DNA of 64,000 nucleotides from Arthrobacter sp. ISL-30 (GTDB lineage Bacteria > Actinomycetota > Actinomycetes > Actinomycetales > Micrococcaceae): assembly GCF_018613855.1 (NCBI RefSeq), contig NZ_JAGGPK010000036.1, positions 1-64,000 on the forward strand, read 5' to 3'. The notes beneath the pieces are model-generated. The model saw only the letters and a list, made by a program, of their open reading frames with translations, did not search any database and was not told the DNA's origin. Both the position numbers and the translations under genes were made by a program. Each line of letters begins with the position of its first letter. Position 1 is the stretch's first letter. This document shows, piece by piece, positions 8,537 to 17,549 of the stretch.

Positions 8537-8638
8537 TTTTGGCTCCTAGAATGAATTGTTTGCGATATGGTCAACAGGGGAGTAGTCGCCGGCCCTGGGT
8601 TTCAAAGGCCTTGATTCGATGAGCTGACACGTGATGAA

Positions 8639-9040
8639 TTAACCGACTGACGCATCACGAAGTGCCAACACGACCGCCTCTGGTAATGGACGTGGACGGG
8701 CTTTTGCGGGATCGACGTTGACGTAGATGAGTTCCACCGTTGCCAACTCCGTCTCGTCACGGGTAATCGAAATATCCAGATGGAAGCTGGAAGTTCCCAC
8801 TTTCCGGCACTTCACGTCGATGTCGAGGTTGTCGTCGAAATAGGCGGGGGCTTTGAAGGAGAGAATAGCGCTGACTACAGAGGGATCAGTGCCTTCGGCC
8901 ACGAGTTTGGGGTAGGGCCAGCCAATGCTGCGGAAGAATTCTGTCATCGCTACGTCGGCGACTTCAAGGTAGCGGCTGTTGAAGAGAAATCCCTGCGAGT
9001 CGACCTCGTGGTTCCTGACACGATGCTGATAAAGAGGCAT
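8639..9040 (-). CDS. Hotdog-fold acyl-CoA thioesterase (4-hydroxybenzoyl-CoA thioesterase/YbgC type)
   Basis: A 133-residue single hotdog domain. The active-site motif is present: VDSQGFLFNSRYLEVAD, with the Asp and the G-x-x-FN pattern of the 4HBT family. Family length is normal. It would cleave an acyl-CoA thioester in the cytoplasm. Its ATG shares one base with the stop of the upstream hydrolase (TAATG), showing translational coupling. The substrate is unknown; a short or polar acyl-CoA fits the surrounding catabolic genes. Confidence 0.85.
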   Translation of the reverse strand: MPLYQHRVRNHEVDSQGFLFNSRYLEVADVAMTEFFRSIGWPYPKLVAEGTDPSVVSAILSFKAPAYFDDNLDIDVKCRKVGTSSFHLDISITRDETELATVELIYVNVDPAKARPRPLPEAVVLALRDASVG

Positions 9041-9945
9041 TATGCCCCCATTTCCGCCTGGAGCTTGGCGTAGAGGTCCGGCCTCCGGAGTGCCAAGCCG
9101 GGGGCTTCTGGATTTGCCCTCGAAGCCATCAGCAAGTCATGGTCCAACTCTGCGATGAGAACTTCCTCTTCAGTTGATGCAGTTGTCGCAAGGATGCCAT
9201 CGTTGATTCCCACGGTCTTATCTACCGGTCCAGTAATGAGTGCTTTGCCTACGGAGTACATTGGCGAATCAGCCGGCAAACCATTGGCTCCGAACAGTGG
9301 CGACATCACGACGTAGAGCTGGTTCTCGATAGCCCGTGCCTGGCATCCGGTGCGTACACGGTGGACGCCGCGCCTATTCCAGGTTAGGGAAGGGCAAAGA
9401 ATCAGGTCTGCTCCCTTATGTACCAGGTAGCGTGACAGTTCTGGAAACTGGATGTCCGCGCAGATCAGAAGGCCCGCTGTGAACGGACCGATCTTTGTTA
9501 CGAGCAGTTCGTCGCCGCCTTTGGCGCCCAGCGAGTGCTCCTGGGGCGTGAGGTGAATTTTGTCCTGCGATTCAACTCGTCCATCCGGGTGGGCGATGAA
9601 TGCGGTATTTCTCAGCGATCCATCCTCCGCCACCCGATTGTGGCTCCCACCGGCGATGACGACGTTGTATTCCCGGGCCATCCTGCGGAGGTCTTGAACG
9701 ATGTCTTCAGTAAACTTCGGAAGGAACTTCCAGTAGTCCGTTGAGATTGTGGCGGTTGTGACTTCGTGATCGTCAATTGCCCCGAGAAGTCCTGTGCTCG
9801 CTAGTTCAGGGAAAAGCACAAGCTCGGCGTCCTGTTCCACCGCGCGCTTTACGAGTGCCTCCATATGATTCAGGTACTCCTGTAGAGACTTCTCGGATCG
9901 AAGCTCGAACTGAACGGTGGCTACCTTTAGTGACGTCTTGGTCAT
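9040..9945 (-). CDS. Carbon-nitrogen hydrolase (nitrilase superfamily amidase)
   Basis: A 301-residue amidase-type enzyme that hydrolyses a non-peptide C-N bond. The Glu-Lys-Cys triad is intact: Glu in LVLFPELAS, Lys in ESQDKIHLTP, Cys in AGLLICADIQFPELSR. The protein begins KVATVQFEL, as the family does. It is first in the operon 9945-6318, with a 440-base leader upstream. With a transporter, cupin and thioesterase behind it, it may release an acid or ammonia from an imported amide. The exact class (omega-amidase, N-carbamoyl hydrolase or aliphatic amidase) cannot be read from the motifs alone. Confidence 0.88.
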   Translation of the reverse strand: MTKTSLKVATVQFELRSEKSLQEYLNHMEALVKRAVEQDAELVLFPELASTGLLGAIDDHEVTTATISTDYWKFLPKFTEDIVQDLRRMAREYNVVIAGGSHNRVAEDGSLRNTAFIAHPDGRVESQDKIHLTPQEHSLGAKGGDELLVTKIGPFTAGLLICADIQFPELSRYLVHKGADLILCPSLTWNRRGVHRVRTGCQARAIENQLYVVMSPLFGANGLPADSPMYSVGKALITGPVDKTVGINDGILATTASTEEEVLIAELDHDLLMASRANPEAPGLALRRPDLYAKLQAEMGA

Positions 9946-10385
9946 AGGAATCTCCTGTCTGAGAAGTCGGCCGCCTTCTGACGGCGATTCTTCTGCTGCC
10001 GCCCAACTGGTCTAAGCCGACGAAGTGGCAGTTGTGCCGTAGAAAAACATTCGACGTTCAGCTGAGGTGGTTCAGACTCGCTGCCAGGTCGGCCGGGGCG
10101 ACTTATGCCTCTGACGGTAACGGAAGGCTAAGGTGCTGAACACTGGGAGGATTCTCAAAGAAACGGTAGGACATTGGTTCGAATGCCAAGGCCGGGACCA
10201 GCATGCTGGCTCATGAGGACTGTTGAGGAGGACAAGTTGGTTCAGCAGCCATGCGTGGAGAACCGGCCCAATTGGCCGGTTAAACGAAAGTAAATGCCCA
10301 TTAAGGTCAAGCGCCAGGACAATCTGGGAAGCGACCGCTGCAGCTGGAGGCCTCTCCTGATGTAGGAATTGACAACAGCGAGGGA
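9946..10385. other. Leader of the C-N hydrolase operon, with a hairpin
   Basis: No gene is visible. AACCGGCC (10262-10269) and GGCCGGTT (10275-10282) form a perfect 8-bp stem over CAATT, about 100 bases beyond the stop of the oxidase gene at 10386. It may end that transcript. The promoter for the operon starting at 9945 should lie in this stretch; no convincing -35/-10 pair was identified. Confidence 0.5.
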
Positions 10386-11630
10386 CTAGGAGGATTGATC
10401 GGTGTCGATGGTGAGCGTTTGCCTATTCATTTTTAGAGCACCGGCAAAGCCGCTGTCTTCACCGGCGATGACCTCGGCCATCACCTGGCCGCAGATCGGG
10501 CCGCTGGCAACACCCCAGGCATGACCGACGTTGATGTACGAGCCGTCAGCACGATCGACGATAGGAAGGTGGTCAGAGGTTTCGCTTCCCAGCCCGGCCC
10601 AAAGACCGGTCACGCCGTAATCGGCGAGGCTCTGATACCTATCCAGCGTCGTTGAAACCATGGCATTTGTGGCGTTGATGCTGATGTGAGGGTTGAGCGA
10701 ACCCCGCCCGTCGAGGCTGTTGCCGATGAACATGGAGCCACCGCGGTTTTGAGCGATTGAATCGTCATAGCCAACGGACAAAGTGGCCGCTGCGGCGTCG
10801 GGGCGAGCGAGCATTGCTCCGTTTGGTATTGCGAAAATTGTTGGGTCATAAGTCTGGAGGTCGGTGAGAGCTCCACACCCATAAACGCCGCGCGGGCCGT
10901 GCATAATGGCATTGGCGCGGGTATCAACGGGTTGAGTTAGCATCTGACCCACTCGGGCCGTTTCGATCGGCACGTCGATGCCCTCGGCCCGAAGATTGGT
11001 GGACCAAGCACCTGTCGCCCATACCACGCCGGAGGCATGAATTTCACCTCGGACGCTACGGACTCCGATGACGGTGTCTCCTTGTCGCAACGTAGAAAGT
11101 ACGGACGTATTTTCAAACTTGCGGATACCGGCCCTGACGCAGGCAGCGGCCAGAGCATTGACGAATTGCACACCGTCGATTTGGGCGTCGTCGGCACAGA
11201 AAACGGCGCCAATAGCAGTGTCGGGAAGAATCGAGGATTGTTTCAGTGCCTCCTCGCGACTGATCATGGTTATGTCCAAGCCGGCCGCGCGCCGATCGGA
11301 GACATAATCTTCCAGAATCCGGCCCTGTTCGTCGTTTTCGAAGAAGAAGAGTCCGCCCTGATTGCGGTAATCGAACACATCACCAAACTCGCGCAGGAAT
11401 TCCTTGTACTTCTCGTTGCCAGCCTTGGCCAGCGCCAGTTCAGTTCCTGCACGCCGCGTCTGCAGCCAGATGGCACCTGCGTTGCGTCCGGATGCACCGT
11501 ATCCGGGGAATCGCTGTTCAACGACAACGACATCAAAACCCCTTTTGCGCAGCTCCCACGCTGTGCAGAGACCCACGATTCCAGCTCCTACGACCACAAT
11601 GTCGCCGGTCGCCAGGGTGTCAGCGCCCAT
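10386..11630 (-). CDS. FAD-dependent amine/D-amino-acid oxidoreductase (DAO family), copy 1
   Basis: A 414-residue flavoprotein of the DAO family, which oxidises a secondary or primary amine or amino acid. The Rossmann dinucleotide site is DIVVVGAGIVGLCTAWEL, followed by the Glu of VVVVEQRFPG and the GASGRNAG motif. The C-terminal FAD contacts are in SDHLPIVDRADGSYINVGHAWG. The ATG follows AGGAAGGAA. It is divergent from the PucR gene at 11996, the likely regulator. A clear paralogue lies at 16237-17463 (shared GASGRN, VVWATG and WSTxL segments). Sarcosine-, glycine- or D-amino-acid-type substrates are all possible. Confidence 0.87.
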   Translation of the reverse strand: MGADTLATGDIVVVGAGIVGLCTAWELRKRGFDVVVVEQRFPGYGASGRNAGAIWLQTRRAGTELALAKAGNEKYKEFLREFGDVFDYRNQGGLFFFENDEQGRILEDYVSDRRAAGLDITMISREEALKQSSILPDTAIGAVFCADDAQIDGVQFVNALAAACVRAGIRKFENTSVLSTLRQGDTVIGVRSVRGEIHASGVVWATGAWSTNLRAEGIDVPIETARVGQMLTQPVDTRANAIMHGPRGVYGCGALTDLQTYDPTIFAIPNGAMLARPDAAAATLSVGYDDSIAQNRGGSMFIGNSLDGRGSLNPHISINATNAMVSTTLDRYQSLADYGVTGLWAGLGSETSDHLPIVDRADGSYINVGHAWGVASGPICGQVMAEVIAGEDSGFAGALKMNRQTLTIDTDQSS

Positions 11631-11995
11631 AGCGCGTTTCCTTCCTACTGGGAGGGCCTGTCCAAGGCTCTCACGCTAGTCTTCCAGATCGCCGGGCCCG
11701 AAAGCACACATGGGACTGCGCAATGCGAGCCTTTTCCGGTTTCTTCTGAGATGGCAGTTCGATTTGTCAGATAAAAAGGCTGCTTGGTCGTTCATGCAAG
11801 CTCCGAAGCTTCGAGTCTCCTGCAAGAGACGTTAAGCGGCCAACGACGGGCCGGTAATTGTTAGTCATCCAAAGGTTTATGCGAAGAGTTAGAATTCTTA
11901 CAGTGGATTGGTTGCGATCGTGGTCTAATCTGGGCGACAGCGACAGGCGCGAGGGTAACCCGTCCGCCCCGGTCTCTTTCCGAGAGAGTTCCCTT
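11631..11995. other. Divergent promoter region between the oxidase and the PucR regulator
   Basis: No gene is expected here. The PucR frame stays open upstream to 11858, so a longer PucR start cannot be ruled out. A 10-bp palindrome, CGAAGCTTCG, lies near 11807-11816 and could be an operator, though a short palindrome of this kind is weak evidence. Confidence 0.4.
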
Positions 11996-13669
11996 ATGAT
12001 CCTTGAATCGATACCCATACCGCTGGGGGCTGTGCTGGCGGACATAGGTCCAGCTGCGAGACTCCTCACAGGGGATGAATCCCAGCTGTCCAGGCAAGTC
12101 CGTGGCACGGTTGTCTTGCTGAAGCCTGAAGACTTGCCTGACGACCCGGACATTGTAGTTGTCTGCCCTCGCTTGGCGAACGCCGCTGACGCGAAGGAGT
12201 TTTTTGAGCACCTTCGTGGACCAGAGCGTGTCATATTCATAGCCGGAACGGCCTCAGCAGCAATGGACGAGGTCCAAGCGCTAGCTGGCCGCCATCTCGT
12301 TGTCGCAATTGATGAAAACCTGAACGTCGCCGATGTCGTCATGTCGATTTCCGGATCAATGCAGGTACCGGAAGAATCGGTGTCCAGGAGATTGGCCTCG
12401 TTGCAGCGCGCGCTCAGCCAAGCCATGACGGACCCTGAGCCGATACCCGCACTCCTGAACCGGCTGGCCCATGTATGCAACGCAACAGCTGCCTTGGTGG
12501 ATAAGTCCGGCCACTCAGTGCATACAACAGGCCCCATACCTATGAGCCTCCTGTTCGATGAGATCGCTCGCACTGAGGCTGATTCACAGAGGCTGGATGT
12601 CGACGGGTGGCGGGGGATCGCTGCCAGAATTTCCGCTCCAGTGGAGGCCGAGTCACATTTCGGATGGCTCGTCGTTACTGCACGACGCCCTAATTTTCCC
12701 GACGCCTATTCAACGTCGGCGGCTCATGTGGCGGCCACACTGGTCGAGGCCAGCCAACGGATGGCGGTGGCTGCCCGCCAGCAAGAGAGAGCGATACGGA
12801 CCGCAGTGCTGGAAGAGGCGCTGGCATTGCGTCGGGAGCCGCACAACCCCGAACTCGCCGGCCGAATTTCAGCTTTCGGCCTGTCCTTCGCCGACGAGCT
12901 GCGAACCATAGTGTTCCGTCCAATCCGTTCTTCGGTGGCATCGCGGTCGTTGCCCGGAACCGACGACCTTTCGGAGATGCTGGGCAAGGCGCTCGAGTCG
13001 CAGTCGATCGCCTACCTGATGACCACCAGGGATAAAACCGTCACGATAACTGCCCAATGTAGTGTCCAGACCTTCCGACGTATTGTCATAGCCGAAGGCT
13101 CCAAACTCCCAGGCGCCCACATCGGCATTGGCCGCAGCGTGCATGCGCTTGGGGACATCCTGGATTCCTACCAAGACGCACAGCTCGCCGTGCGGACGCT
13201 TCGCCGGGCCGCCCGCGGTCCAAAAATTATGGCTTACGAAGATTTCAACTATGCAACAAGGCTGTTCGCAGATGTCGGCTTCGACAAGATGATCACGTGG
13301 GCGCAAGAGTTCCTCAAGCCACTCGAAGGCAGAGAGCTCCTTGTTGAGGGCCTTCAGACATACTTCGAGCATTCTCAGAACATCAACGCCGCTGCGGATT
13401 ACCTCGGGATCCACCACAATTCATTACGGTATCGCTTGGCCAAAGCCGAAGAAATTCTCGGTATCAACCTGAGGGAACCGGGCGCGGTCTCTTCAGTCTT
13501 TCTGGCACTGACGGCCCTTGAGCTCGGGCGGCTTCAGCAGCCCAGGCCAAAGTCATCAGGGGAGGACGCCCGGAGCGGTAGGCCGTCGGACGTCGAGGCT
13601 GTGGAAGCGCTGCCCTATGCGAGGCCGACGGTTGAAAGAGCCGGCGTGGTGCGTGCCCCTGCACGTTGA
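11996..13669 (+). CDS. PucR-family transcriptional regulator
   Basis: A 557-residue regulator. The N-terminal third (LGAVLADIGPAARLLTGDES ... VVVCPRLANAADAKEF) matches the PucR ligand-sensing domain. The middle has a GGDEF-like CdaR segment (HIGIGRSVHALGDILDSYQD with AQLAVRTLRRA). The C-terminus carries the PucR helix-turn-helix (NINAAADYLGIHHNSLRYRL). The ATG at 11996 was chosen for its fit to the domain start; upstream in-frame starts at 11858 and 11879 lack well-placed ribosome sites. Such proteins control nitrogen-compound catabolism, so it may respond to the substrate of the flanking oxidase genes. Confidence 0.85.
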   Translation: MILESIPIPLGAVLADIGPAARLLTGDESQLSRQVRGTVVLLKPEDLPDDPDIVVVCPRLANAADAKEFFEHLRGPERVIFIAGTASAAMDEVQALAGRHLVVAIDENLNVADVVMSISGSMQVPEESVSRRLASLQRALSQAMTDPEPIPALLNRLAHVCNATAALVDKSGHSVHTTGPIPMSLLFDEIARTEADSQRLDVDGWRGIAARISAPVEAESHFGWLVVTARRPNFPDAYSTSAAHVAATLVEASQRMAVAARQQERAIRTAVLEEALALRREPHNPELAGRISAFGLSFADELRTIVFRPIRSSVASRSLPGTDDLSEMLGKALESQSIAYLMTTRDKTVTITAQCSVQTFRRIVIAEGSKLPGAHIGIGRSVHALGDILDSYQDAQLAVRTLRRAARGPKIMAYEDFNYATRLFADVGFDKMITWAQEFLKPLEGRELLVEGLQTYFEHSQNINAAADYLGIHHNSLRYRLAKAEEILGINLREPGAVSSVFLALTALELGRLQQPRPKSSGEDARSGRPSDVEAVEALPYARPTVERAGVVRAPAR

Positions 13670-14101
13670 GTCCTGTTGCGGTGCAAACCGACGCATAAGG
13701 CATGTTGGTCTGCGTGCACCAGCGCAAAATGATGGGGCCAGTTCCACCGAAACGGTATGCCGCACGCGCCGTCGCGCCCGGTGTGTCAGGAGAAGATTCC
13801 CAAACATTAAGCAAGGGTGTCGGAGTGCTGAACCCGCTGACCCAGCACAGCAAATCCCCAGCTGCTTTTCCCGGGGTTCGATCCCGGGCACGATCAGCAA
13901 GTCAAAGTGGCGGATTGCAAACTCTCCCGTTGCTCCGGGCTCTCTTGCCCAGCGGCCGATGGGAACCTAAAGTTTGGAGTTCCTTCACGATGCCAGCGCC
14001 GTTGCGGGACGACCCTGAGAACTGCTTCTTGCGGGGCCCGCATGGAAGGTGGCTTGAGAGGAGAGCCGAGAAACCCCGGCCCTCCTACTCGATTTCTCAA
14101 G
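13670..14101. other. Gene-free region between pucR and adk
   Basis: Overlapping frames on both strands show no family features. A 6-bp stem CCCGGG/CCCGGG over GTTCGAT at 13870-13888 recalls a tRNA T-arm, but the rest of a tRNA is absent. The two flanking genes converge here. Confidence 0.5.
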
Positions 14102-14704
14102 TCAGTGTTGCGGGGCGTCTCCCGCCAGAAGTCCCAGCGCCACGTCCATGGCGGTCGAAATCCGGTCAGATACGTCTGAGATATTGCCCGTCCCGTCGAC
14201 CTTGGTTAAGATACCGCGTTCGCTGTACAGGGATGTGACAGCCGTGGTTTGCTCAAAGTAGAGAGCCATTCTGTGCCGTCTGACATCCACTGTATCGTCC
14301 GTGCGATTTTCAAGGGCAGCGCGTTTGAGGAGGCGTTGAACCAGTTCTTCAGTGTCGGCGACGAGCTGCACAACAACATCCAGTTCCTGGCCCTTCTCCC
14401 TTAGGATGCCGTCGAGAAAATCCACCTGGCCGGGAGTACGCGGGTATCCGTCCAGTAGGAATCCATCGGCTGCATCTCGCTGGGCCAAACGGTCACGAAC
14501 CATCGCATTGGTGACTGAGTCGGGTACGAATTTACCTGCGTTCAAATACGACTCCGCAGCTACCCCCAGCTCGGATTTGCTTTTGACATTTTGCCGGAAG
14601 ATGTCGCCCGTGGAAATGGTGACGATGCCGAGCCTCTCTCCGATGAAGCTGGCCTGAGTACCTTTGCCTACCCCGGGGGGACCTATGAGAAGCATTCTGA
14701 TCAA
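14102..14704 (-). CDS. adk: Adenylate kinase, accessory copy
   Basis: Converts AMP and ATP to two ADP. The 200-residue protein has the P-loop GPPGVGKGTQASF, the NMP-site LLDGYPRTPGQVDFLD, and a short LID (ENRTDDTVDVRRHRMALY) without zinc cysteines, the actinobacterial short form. The TTG at 14704 is taken as start: it overlaps the upstream stop as TTGA, follows AAAGGAC, and gives the usual M-x-R-M-L-x-I-G opening. Housekeeping adk normally sits in the ribosomal-protein operon, so this is probably a second copy. It lies in a catabolic operon with an AMP-forming ligase (17550-19091), whose AMP it could recycle. Confidence 0.9.
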   Translation of the reverse strand: MIRMLLIGPPGVGKGTQASFIGERLGIVTISTGDIFRQNVKSKSELGVAAESYLNAGKFVPDSVTNAMVRDRLAQRDAADGFLLDGYPRTPGQVDFLDGILREKGQELDVVVQLVADTEELVQRLLKRAALENRTDDTVDVRRHRMALYFEQTTAVTSLYSERGILTKVDGTGNISDVSDRISTAMDVALGLLAGDAPQH

Positions 14705-15633
14705 GGGACTGTCCTTTCAAACCGCGCGGAGGCACGACGGACACGTTCGGCAGCGGGGGCGAAGTCGGTATGTTCGGGTGAAGTGGCATCGTGCCAGCAG
14801 TCGAAGAGCTCGGAGAGAGTTGGAAACCACACACCTTCGAAGGAGGTGAGGTGGTCGAGGAACTTTTCAAGCATGAGGAGGTTATGCGCTCGTCCGATCG
14901 TCTGCGGGTGCAGGGTCCAGGTCATCGCGCCGCCTTGGCATCTTTCATACGCGAAGTCGAAGCTGTCAATCCAGCGGGCGAGTACGGCGTCGTTGCTTTG
15001 CATGAGGGCGTTGCCCTTGAAGGATTCGAGTTCGGGGAAGTCGTCCAGGAACCAAGAGACCGGGAACTCCAGAACCCTGCTCTCCGGTCCAAACGTATTT
15101 CCTTCTTCCTGGTCTACTTTCACGACCATGCGAGGTCGGTAGGGTTCGAAATCCCTCCCCATAAGTGAGGAGTCCCAATCGAAACCAAACTCTTCCAGCA
15201 ATTCAAGCGTGTGGTCAGTAACGTCTAGTGCGGGAGAGCGGTACCCTCGTGGACGCCGACCAAGGAGCTCTTCGTGCTGCCTTATCTGCAGCTCGAGAAG
15301 CCGCCGTTCCTCGTCCCGTTCGAGGGCAGGCACATACTCGTGATAAACGCCATGGGCACCGATTTCATGGCCTGACTCCACGATTGCATCCACTGAATGA
15401 CGGAATGTCTGCATCGTATGGGTAGGTACGCACCACGTCGTCGTTATTCCATACCGGCGGAAGACGTCAAGGAGTCGTGGGGCGCCGACCAGTGCGCCGA
15501 ACTCACCCCTCGACATCAAGGATTGCGACGTCGAACGGAACGTCCCCAGCCAGACGCTCTGGGCATCAAAGTCGGGGCTGAGCGAAACGGCGAGGCGCTT
15601 GCCTTCAGGTAGATGAAGTGGCACAGCAGTCAA
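14701..15633 (-). CDS. Polysaccharide-deacetylase-fold hydrolase (PuuE/HpPgdA-like)
   Basis: A 310-residue NodB-type barrel without a signal peptide, so it acts in the cytoplasm, unlike wall deacetylases. The metal and catalytic motifs are SLSPDFDAQSVW (an Asp pair region), HEIGAHGVYHEY (the H-x3-H type pair) and YRSPALDVTDHTLELL. This form is closest in style to the PuuE allantoinase / HpPgdA branch, which hydrolyses amide bonds in small molecules. The start is TTG or the nearby GTG at 15624. It overlaps adk by four bases (TTGA) and is coupled to it. The substrate is unknown. Confidence 0.82.
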   Translation of the reverse strand: MTAVPLHLPEGKRLAVSLSPDFDAQSVWLGTFRSTSQSLMSRGEFGALVGAPRLLDVFRRYGITTTWCVPTHTMQTFRHSVDAIVESGHEIGAHGVYHEYVPALERDEERRLLELQIRQHEELLGRRPRGYRSPALDVTDHTLELLEEFGFDWDSSLMGRDFEPYRPRMVVKVDQEEGNTFGPESRVLEFPVSWFLDDFPELESFKGNALMQSNDAVLARWIDSFDFAYERCQGGAMTWTLHPQTIGRAHNLLMLEKFLDHLTSFEGVWFPTLSELFDCWHDATSPEHTDFAPAAERVRRASARFERTVP

Positions 15634-15687
15634 CTTTCTTTCGGGGGCAAGGCAGGACAGTAGTGGCTTTGCGTGGAACTTGCAGGT

Positions 15688-16173
15688 TTAGATCGGCCGA
15701 CGCGACAGCAGAACGACCCAATCGCCTTCTTGGCAAACAACGCCGTTCTGGTTCAAGATCCGGACTCGGGTAGTTACGACACCGCGGTCCGGTTTACTGC
15801 TGGACGGCCGGATTCCAATGACTTCTTCCTGAACCGTGATGGTGTCCCCGATGCGAATGGGCGCTCGAAGGTTCCAGTTGTCGATACCGAGGAACGCGAG
15901 GGCGGAACCGTTCTTCCAGCCCAAGGCCATTTCCAGCCCAAATGCCAGTGACAACGCTCCCGGTCCGTGGAAGATCCGGGTTCCGAATTCGGTTTTCTTG
16001 GCATACTCCTCATTGGTATGCAATGGGTGCATGTCACCGGACCATGTGGCGAAAGTTACGACGTCGAACTCGGTGACCGTCCTACCCGCCGACGTCCACT
16101 CCTGTCCAAGTTCCAGGTCATCAAGGTACCTCACGGCGGACGCGTTGCTCGTGCCGAGGAGATTCGTAGTCAA
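15688..16173 (-). CDS. MaoC-family (R)-hydratase
   Basis: A 161-residue single hotdog hydratase that adds water to a 2-enoyl-CoA, or a related lyase. The hydratase motif is clear: ATWSGDMHPLHTNEEYAKK, with the Asp and His of the D-x4-H pair, then GTRIFHGPGALSLAFGLE. The TTG at 16173 was chosen because GGAG lies eight bases upstream; the frame continues to a TTG at 16227 with no good ribosome site. It lies between the deacetylase-like gene and the second FAD oxidase in one minus-strand operon, pointing to an acyl-CoA intermediate in this pathway. Confidence 0.85.
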   Translation of the reverse strand: MTTNLLGTSNASAVRYLDDLELGQEWTSAGRTVTEFDVVTFATWSGDMHPLHTNEEYAKKTEFGTRIFHGPGALSLAFGLEMALGWKNGSALAFLGIDNWNLRAPIRIGDTITVQEEVIGIRPSSSKPDRGVVTTRVRILNQNGVVCQEGDWVVLLSRRPI

Positions 16174-16236
16174 GGTGTGTGCTCCAATTCTAAGTAGCTT
16201 TTTCGTAGGATGCTTTGATGACTGCAACGTCCGGGG

Positions 16237-17463
16237 TCAATACCGGATGACTCCCTCAACGGGCGCAGCCAAGGATGGCCGGTAGAGGGACAGTTCATCG
16301 AGGGGGAGACTGAGATCCTCGCCTGAGATCAGTTCTGCTACCAGGCGTCCCGTAATGGGCCCGGCCAGGTTGCCATAGACATGGCCGGTTGCCAGGACCA
16401 GCCCAGGAAGCTCTTCCACTTCGTCAACGATTGGAAGGGAGTCGGCTGTTGCGGGTACCAAGCCGGCCCAGGCGCTTTCAATGCCAAGTGTCCTGTAGTT
16501 GGGGAATGTTCTGAGGAGTGAGTCGATGGCAAGCTTGAGACCTGCCGCAGGCATCCGGTCATCGAGCTGCTCAGGATAATCCATGGGGCAGCCTATGAAG
16601 AGATTTCCGTTCTCGGTCTTGGCCACGCACTCCATATGCTCGAGGCCCTGTGAATGGTCCTCGGAAGGTGATGTGAAGTACTCATCCTTGTAACTGGGGA
16701 GGTTGCGGATGTGAGCGTATTGCTTTGCGGCCAGCGGTCCGTTCAGTATCTTGTCGAGTTTTTCCTCGACCGGTGCGAGCAGTACAGCTCCAAGCCTGTG
16801 TGCCTTGATGGGCACGGTGATGCCTTCGGATTCAAGCATCGTTGACCAGATGCCCGTTGCCCAGACAACCCTATTCGCGGGGACATTGCCGCTTATTGTC
16901 TGTACACCCACCGTTTTCGAGCCATTGCGCAACAGGCCCAGGACGGGCGTGTTTTCATGTATGCGAACGCCTAGTCGCCGGCATTCCTGAGCCAGGGCAC
17001 GGACGAACTTCGGTGTTCGGATTTGGCCGTCCTCAGGGCTGAAGGTTGCTCCGATGACGTCAGGGGGGAGGATGGGGGCAGCTTCGTGGGCCGCCTGGTC
17101 ATCGAGAAGTTCGGCTTTGAACCCGTCCGCAATGCGGGCTTCTACAAACTCCTTGTAAACGCGGCGCTGATCGTCCGTGTAGAAGAATGTCATTGCGCCA
17201 TTGCTTCTATACTCGAAGGCTGGTCCAAGGATGTCTGCAAAATCGTCGTAGAGAGCCCTGCCGGCACGAGTCAGTTTGACGGCGTAGTCGCCGTGACGAT
17301 TTTGCATATGCAGGAATCCCAGGTTGCGCCCGGAGGCGCCGTGCGCAAGTTCCCGCTGTTCGAGGAGCACGACATCGTGGCCCTTTGTTGCCAGGAAATA
17401 CGCGGTCGTTACTCCTACGATTCCGCCACCTACGACCACTACTCCGGCCTTGTCGAGGTTCAT
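16237..17463 (-). CDS. FAD-dependent amine/D-amino-acid oxidoreductase (DAO family), copy 2
   Basis: A 408-residue paralogue of the protein at 10386-11630. FAD site GVVVVGGGIVGVTTAYFL, then VVLLEQRELAHGASGRNLG, and C-terminal ADSLPIVDEVEELPGLVLAT with GHVYGN. The substrate-side segments differ from copy 1 (LHMQNRHGDYAV instead of IWLQTRRAGTEL), so the two probably act on different but related amines. It is followed closely by the MaoC gene and preceded by the ligase gene at 87 bases. Cytoplasmic; products would be an oxo acid or aldehyde plus H2O2, or the electrons may go to another acceptor. Confidence 0.87.
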   Translation of the reverse strand: MNLDKAGVVVVGGGIVGVTTAYFLATKGHDVVLLEQRELAHGASGRNLGFLHMQNRHGDYAVKLTRAGRALYDDFADILGPAFEYRSNGAMTFFYTDDQRRVYKEFVEARIADGFKAELLDDQAAHEAAPILPPDVIGATFSPEDGQIRTPKFVRALAQECRRLGVRIHENTPVLGLLRNGSKTVGVQTISGNVPANRVVWATGIWSTMLESEGITVPIKAHRLGAVLLAPVEEKLDKILNGPLAAKQYAHIRNLPSYKDEYFTSPSEDHSQGLEHMECVAKTENGNLFIGCPMDYPEQLDDRMPAAGLKLAIDSLLRTFPNYRTLGIESAWAGLVPATADSLPIVDEVEELPGLVLATGHVYGNLAGPITGRLVAELISGEDLSLPLDELSLYRPSLAAPVEGVIRY

Positions 17464-17549
17464 CTCGTCATTGTCCTAACTTCGTCTTTCGGGCAGCCTC
17501 TCTAGAAGTGCCGCCCCATTAATTTGGTGGGCGAATACAGCGCCGTTTG

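Noticed and set aside
11767-12573. 268-codon minus-strand frame inside pucR
   Set aside because: Shadow of the PucR gene, Ser/Arg-rich without any domain.
13870-13888. tRNA T-arm look-alike (GGTTCGATCCCGGG)
   Set aside because: The loop and stem register do not fit a standard T-arm, and no acceptor stem, D-arm or anticodon arm could be found on either side.
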